Part shown: positions 60,691 to 64,000 of the stretch, piece by piece
Numbering within the stretch: position 1 is the first letter of the stretch
Layout: the number at the start of each line of letters is the position of its first letter
Assembly (NCBI GenBank): GCA_963965975.1
Contig: OZ014412.1
Coordinates: forward strand, 3,660,501 to 3,724,500
Direction: 5' to 3'
DNA length: 64,000 nucleotides
Source: Xestospongia bergquistia
Taxonomy: Eukaryota > Porifera > Demospongiae > Haplosclerida > Petrosiidae
Program-made: the position numbers and the translations under genes
Notes under the pieces: model-generated
Database searches by the model: none
Told to the model about the DNA's origin: nothing
Seen by the model: only the letters and a program-made list of their open reading frames with translations

Positions 60691-63600
60691 TATTCATGAT
60701 ATCAAGAAATAAGAATTGTTATTAGTACCACCAATTAATTAACAAGATGACATAATAATATTGGAAAAAAATGAAACAATAACTCAAGTACATTACAGTT
60801 ATACAATGATTAAAATATAACATATTATGATGAGGTATATCATAATGTAATATGGTAGTAGTATCCTCTATATAGAGATGAACTAGACATGTTTCACTTC
60901 CAATAATAAAGTTATATTGAAGACATAAACTGTTATCAGAGATATTGACAATAGAGAGATCTAGTAGATCATGTGTACCTATTGTATGTAGTTATAATGA
61001 GATTATAAATATAAATATTTGACATACTTGTCTTAAATATATCTGATAGAAACACTTGACCACTGTTATATACTACATACAGTAGTGTAGTACAGTATTT
61101 ATATGGATCAAGTCTCATTGTAGCTATTACAGTAATATTGAAGTGCAATGTTTGAATGACTCAGTGTACATATATAGTACATGGATACAAGCTATTTTTA
61201 ATTGTATGAAATTGTATGAAGATGATGTATTCAAACATATCACAATGTTTCCTTCCAATAGATTCATTCTCTCCTTTGAAACATGTACAACATTCTATTG
61301 TTTTTGTATGTTCAGTGTTGAGTTGCTGGATTCAGGTTCCTGTAATATCACTTCAATGTTAACGCTAAGTTGTGATGTATTCTCTCCTTACTTCATTTAA
61401 TTAATATTATTGACTTATATGGTTTTTACATGATTAAAACTTGTTTACAAATTAACACTAATACCATTTAAAAATGACATCAATAGAATGTCAGTTTTAT
61501 AAAATCATAATCAATTACTTATAGTAATTCAAATCTTGCCTTCTTCTCTGTTTGGTATACTCCCTTTCACTAAATAGTGAGTGATTTACTATGGTGGTTT
61601 CAAATTCAATCATTCATATATTTTGACAAAGTTATAAGATGAATATAATGAACTGATTCACTACTGTATTAAAGGATAATAGAAGAATATACATTAATAT
61701 GACCATAAATCAATTTAGAACTTTCAAAGTCACAAGGTCATTTCATATATAATATATGTAGAATATAATATTATATATACATTGATCATTGTGCTAGTTT
61801 CAGTGGTCCATTTTTTTTCAATTTTATTATTGTTTATAATATAAATATAACAAGTAGTTTTTTCCTCTGCAAACTATTAGTTCTAGTCATTGACCTTATA
61901 AGGATATTTCATATGTATTAATCTTGAGAGTGGTACAGTAATATGTGATTAATGGTGTTACTGTCATAATCTTTTTTGTCTGTTGGAGTTAAGTAACTCT
62001 ATTTCCTTTCAATGTTTTCTTCAATGATTCAAGAGCTTAGGTAAGTCTTCCTTCCTTCTTTGTTGTCAGCCTCACCTATACTTTTACAAGTACAGCTGTA
62101 TTATAACTAATTACATGTTTGCAGCTGTCAATATTTTATGTATGGATGCATATAAGGCTGCAAATTTAGTAAACTTCATGTCATAACAGATATCTAATGC
62201 AATAGTACACTATTCTAGTGTATAAAGGACATACATGGAAATAAGTGAGATTATCATTACCTTTACTGCTAGTTTTACTAGTTAGCACTGTAACTAAATG
62301 TAGTTACAGATTTTTCTAATACTGATTCGTGGAAAGTAAATAACAAGTCAATTGTTCTCTTGAGGTTACTATGGGTACATTCTAAATTAATAGTATTCCA
62401 TTGTGAGGGAATTTTGAGAAACACTGATAAGTGGGTGGGACTATATTACTATGAACCTACTCCCAGTAGTAATATATTAGGTATTCTGTTATGGGAAGTT
62501 TATGGTTTATTTGATCATTATATATTAATTGTATTATAACTGTACATAATATTATATATTATCAATGTACATATAACACTGATCAATAACAATAATCCTA
62601 ACCAGAAGTTCTTAATATACCAATCTATTTATTACCTAGATATGTAGACTAGTAGTTTTAAAATCATATCATAAACAGATATATATTAACATATAAATCA
62701 AGTAACAGTGGAGATGACATTAAATGATTTTAGTAGCAATACATGTATAATGTGTTATATCAGTTTGTAAAAGTTTTGTCTTTCTTGTTAACTAACTGGA
62801 TTGGTACTTTTTGTCAAACTTCATTGATGTGAGATGAATCTACAAGATTTAAACAGGATCTCTATTGTTTTTCTTCTTTATATATAATAATGTTAATGCT
62901 TTAATTTGCATTGATGCTAGCAAGAGTATACTGTAAAGAGTTATATGCTATCTGTTAGCTCTGAATAATATTATGATAGATGTCTGTGCATCTGAACATG
63001 AGGTTGATAATATAAGACAACTGTCAGGATCAATTTTATTTGTCATATGTACACATTGCCTAATGGTACTGTCTTTCTTCTGATCCCTATTCAATAGTAT
63101 ATAGTGTTGTTCTACTATATATCTACTAATTTAATACAATATAGTACAGTAGTAAATGAGATATCAACAATATCATTTAGTATAACTGTATTCCAGTTGT
63201 GATCTGAGTTAACATAAGTGTCTTTTTATCTGAGATTTTGTCCCTTATTTAAATAATTTTAATGCTATCACTATATTGTAATAAACCTTCAGGACATATG
63301 GTCAAGGTAACTATTCTGGACATTTTGGAACCAATAAACCTCAGTATAATAATGAGAGAGGTTTCTGTATTTCCCACTATTTACATTAACAGATTTCACT
63401 GTTACACCATGATATCAATGTAATAATATAAAATATACCAATGTATCAAGACTCAAAATGATGTTGATAAAAACTATAATACTAAACAGCTTTGAATTGT
63501 TCTCTATACAAGAATTGATTCATTGAACAGGTCAAATTGAAAGACAGTTATATACATGCTGATTTAAATAACTAGTATCATTATTATAACTATCTCACGA

Positions 63601-64000
63601 ATCATTTGTTTTGTTAGAATGAAATTAGTAAAACATAATCAGATATTTTCTATTTTTTACTGATTTCATTTATTATAGGATAGTTTCTGACTACTTTTAT
63701 TATTGTACTAATAAATATAATTCTCAAGTAATATTCACTATCATCACATAGAGATTTGATAAATGTACAATATCATAGATAGTATTACATTCAGTTTCAA
63801 TATCTTATGATCTACCAATAATAAATTTATCTTCAGTGGTAAATGACATAATATTATCATTTGTAAACATAATATTAAACTTTTTGCCATGTATTATAAT
63901 AATGAGAATTACAATCAACTCTCTAGTAAAAACATTATACAGTAATTATCTTATAACAAATAAGAGAGTAGAGTTCATAATATTAACTATACTCCAATAA
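60691..64000. repeat. 3' copy of the long segmental duplication
   Basis: Close match to about 13.65-16.69 kb to the end of the window, including the small open frame described separately. Small insertions and deletions occur throughout. No other gene is supported. Confidence 0.7.
61143..61400 (+). CDS. Small duplicated open frame, unknown (second copy)
   Basis: The 85-residue frame (LNDSVYIYSTWIQAIFNCMK near its start) is the counterpart of 14103-14345. Changes between the copies are mostly single-base substitutions without frame loss. Cysteine-rich, no TM. Possibly a stray extracellular exon. Confidence 0.3.
   Translation: MQCLNDSVYIYSTWIQAIFNCMKLYEDDVFKHITMFPSNRFILSFETCTTFYCFCMFSVELLDSGSCNITSMLTLSCDVFSPYFI

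Overview
The window is animal-type nuclear DNA: AT-rich, with genes split into small exons by mostly 45-60 base GT-AG introns, many microsatellites, and a DNA transposon. The Ig/FN3 receptors, very short introns and base composition fit an early-branching metazoan. A sponge such as Amphimedon is my best guess, but that is inference; no marker gene fixes the species.

The dominant content is a same-strand (+) tandem array of eleven related single-pass receptor genes or pseudogenes (called g1-g11 here): 791-3668, 5697-7949, 8911-9585, 10262-12381, 17587-20257, 21977-24183, 25724-27917, 31968-35432, 41543-44591, 52970-55906 and about 57517-59604. The shared plan is a signal-peptide exon, one Ig-like exon, one FN3-like exon, two further beta-rich extracellular segments (here D3 and D4), a short juxtamembrane exon, a transmembrane exon, and one to five cytoplasmic exons that each carry a YENV/YENI-type tyrosine motif and an AYG motif. 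Two ectodomain versions exist. Type I has D4 beginning ATFDVQNG and a Ser/Thr-rich stalk (g1, g2, g5, g6, g8, g9, g10). Type II has D4 beginning GTYDI (g4, g7, g11). Both use nearly the same Ig, FN3, TM and tail exons. Remnants of a third version (type III, D4 beginning GTHDLQG) lie 3' of several genes. Intact reading frames were assembled by hand for g1, g2, g4, g5, g7, g8 and g10. g3, g6 and g9 are broken, and g11 has lost its usual start codon.

Between genes there is little except duplicated flanking DNA, receptor relics, microsatellites and low-complexity AT-rich sequence. A block at about 9.84-16.69 kb recurs at about 57.24-64.0 kb. At 46888-52131 a 5.24 kb pogo/Tigger-like DNA transposon with a TA target duplication interrupts relic sequence whose empty-site versions are present at 4.26 and 20.79 kb. 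Its minus-strand transposase gene has CENP-B-type DNA-binding and DDD catalytic segments, a five-fold amplified 30-codon exon and a terminal PHD-finger exon, but carries a nonsense codon and several frameshifts.

Working model (inference): the locus is a rapidly evolving recognition-receptor cluster. The ectodomains diversify by duplication, exon replacement and gene conversion, and the signalling tails vary in length through tandem duplication of tyrosine-motif exons. Exon coordinates come from reading GT/AG borders and phase, without transcript support.
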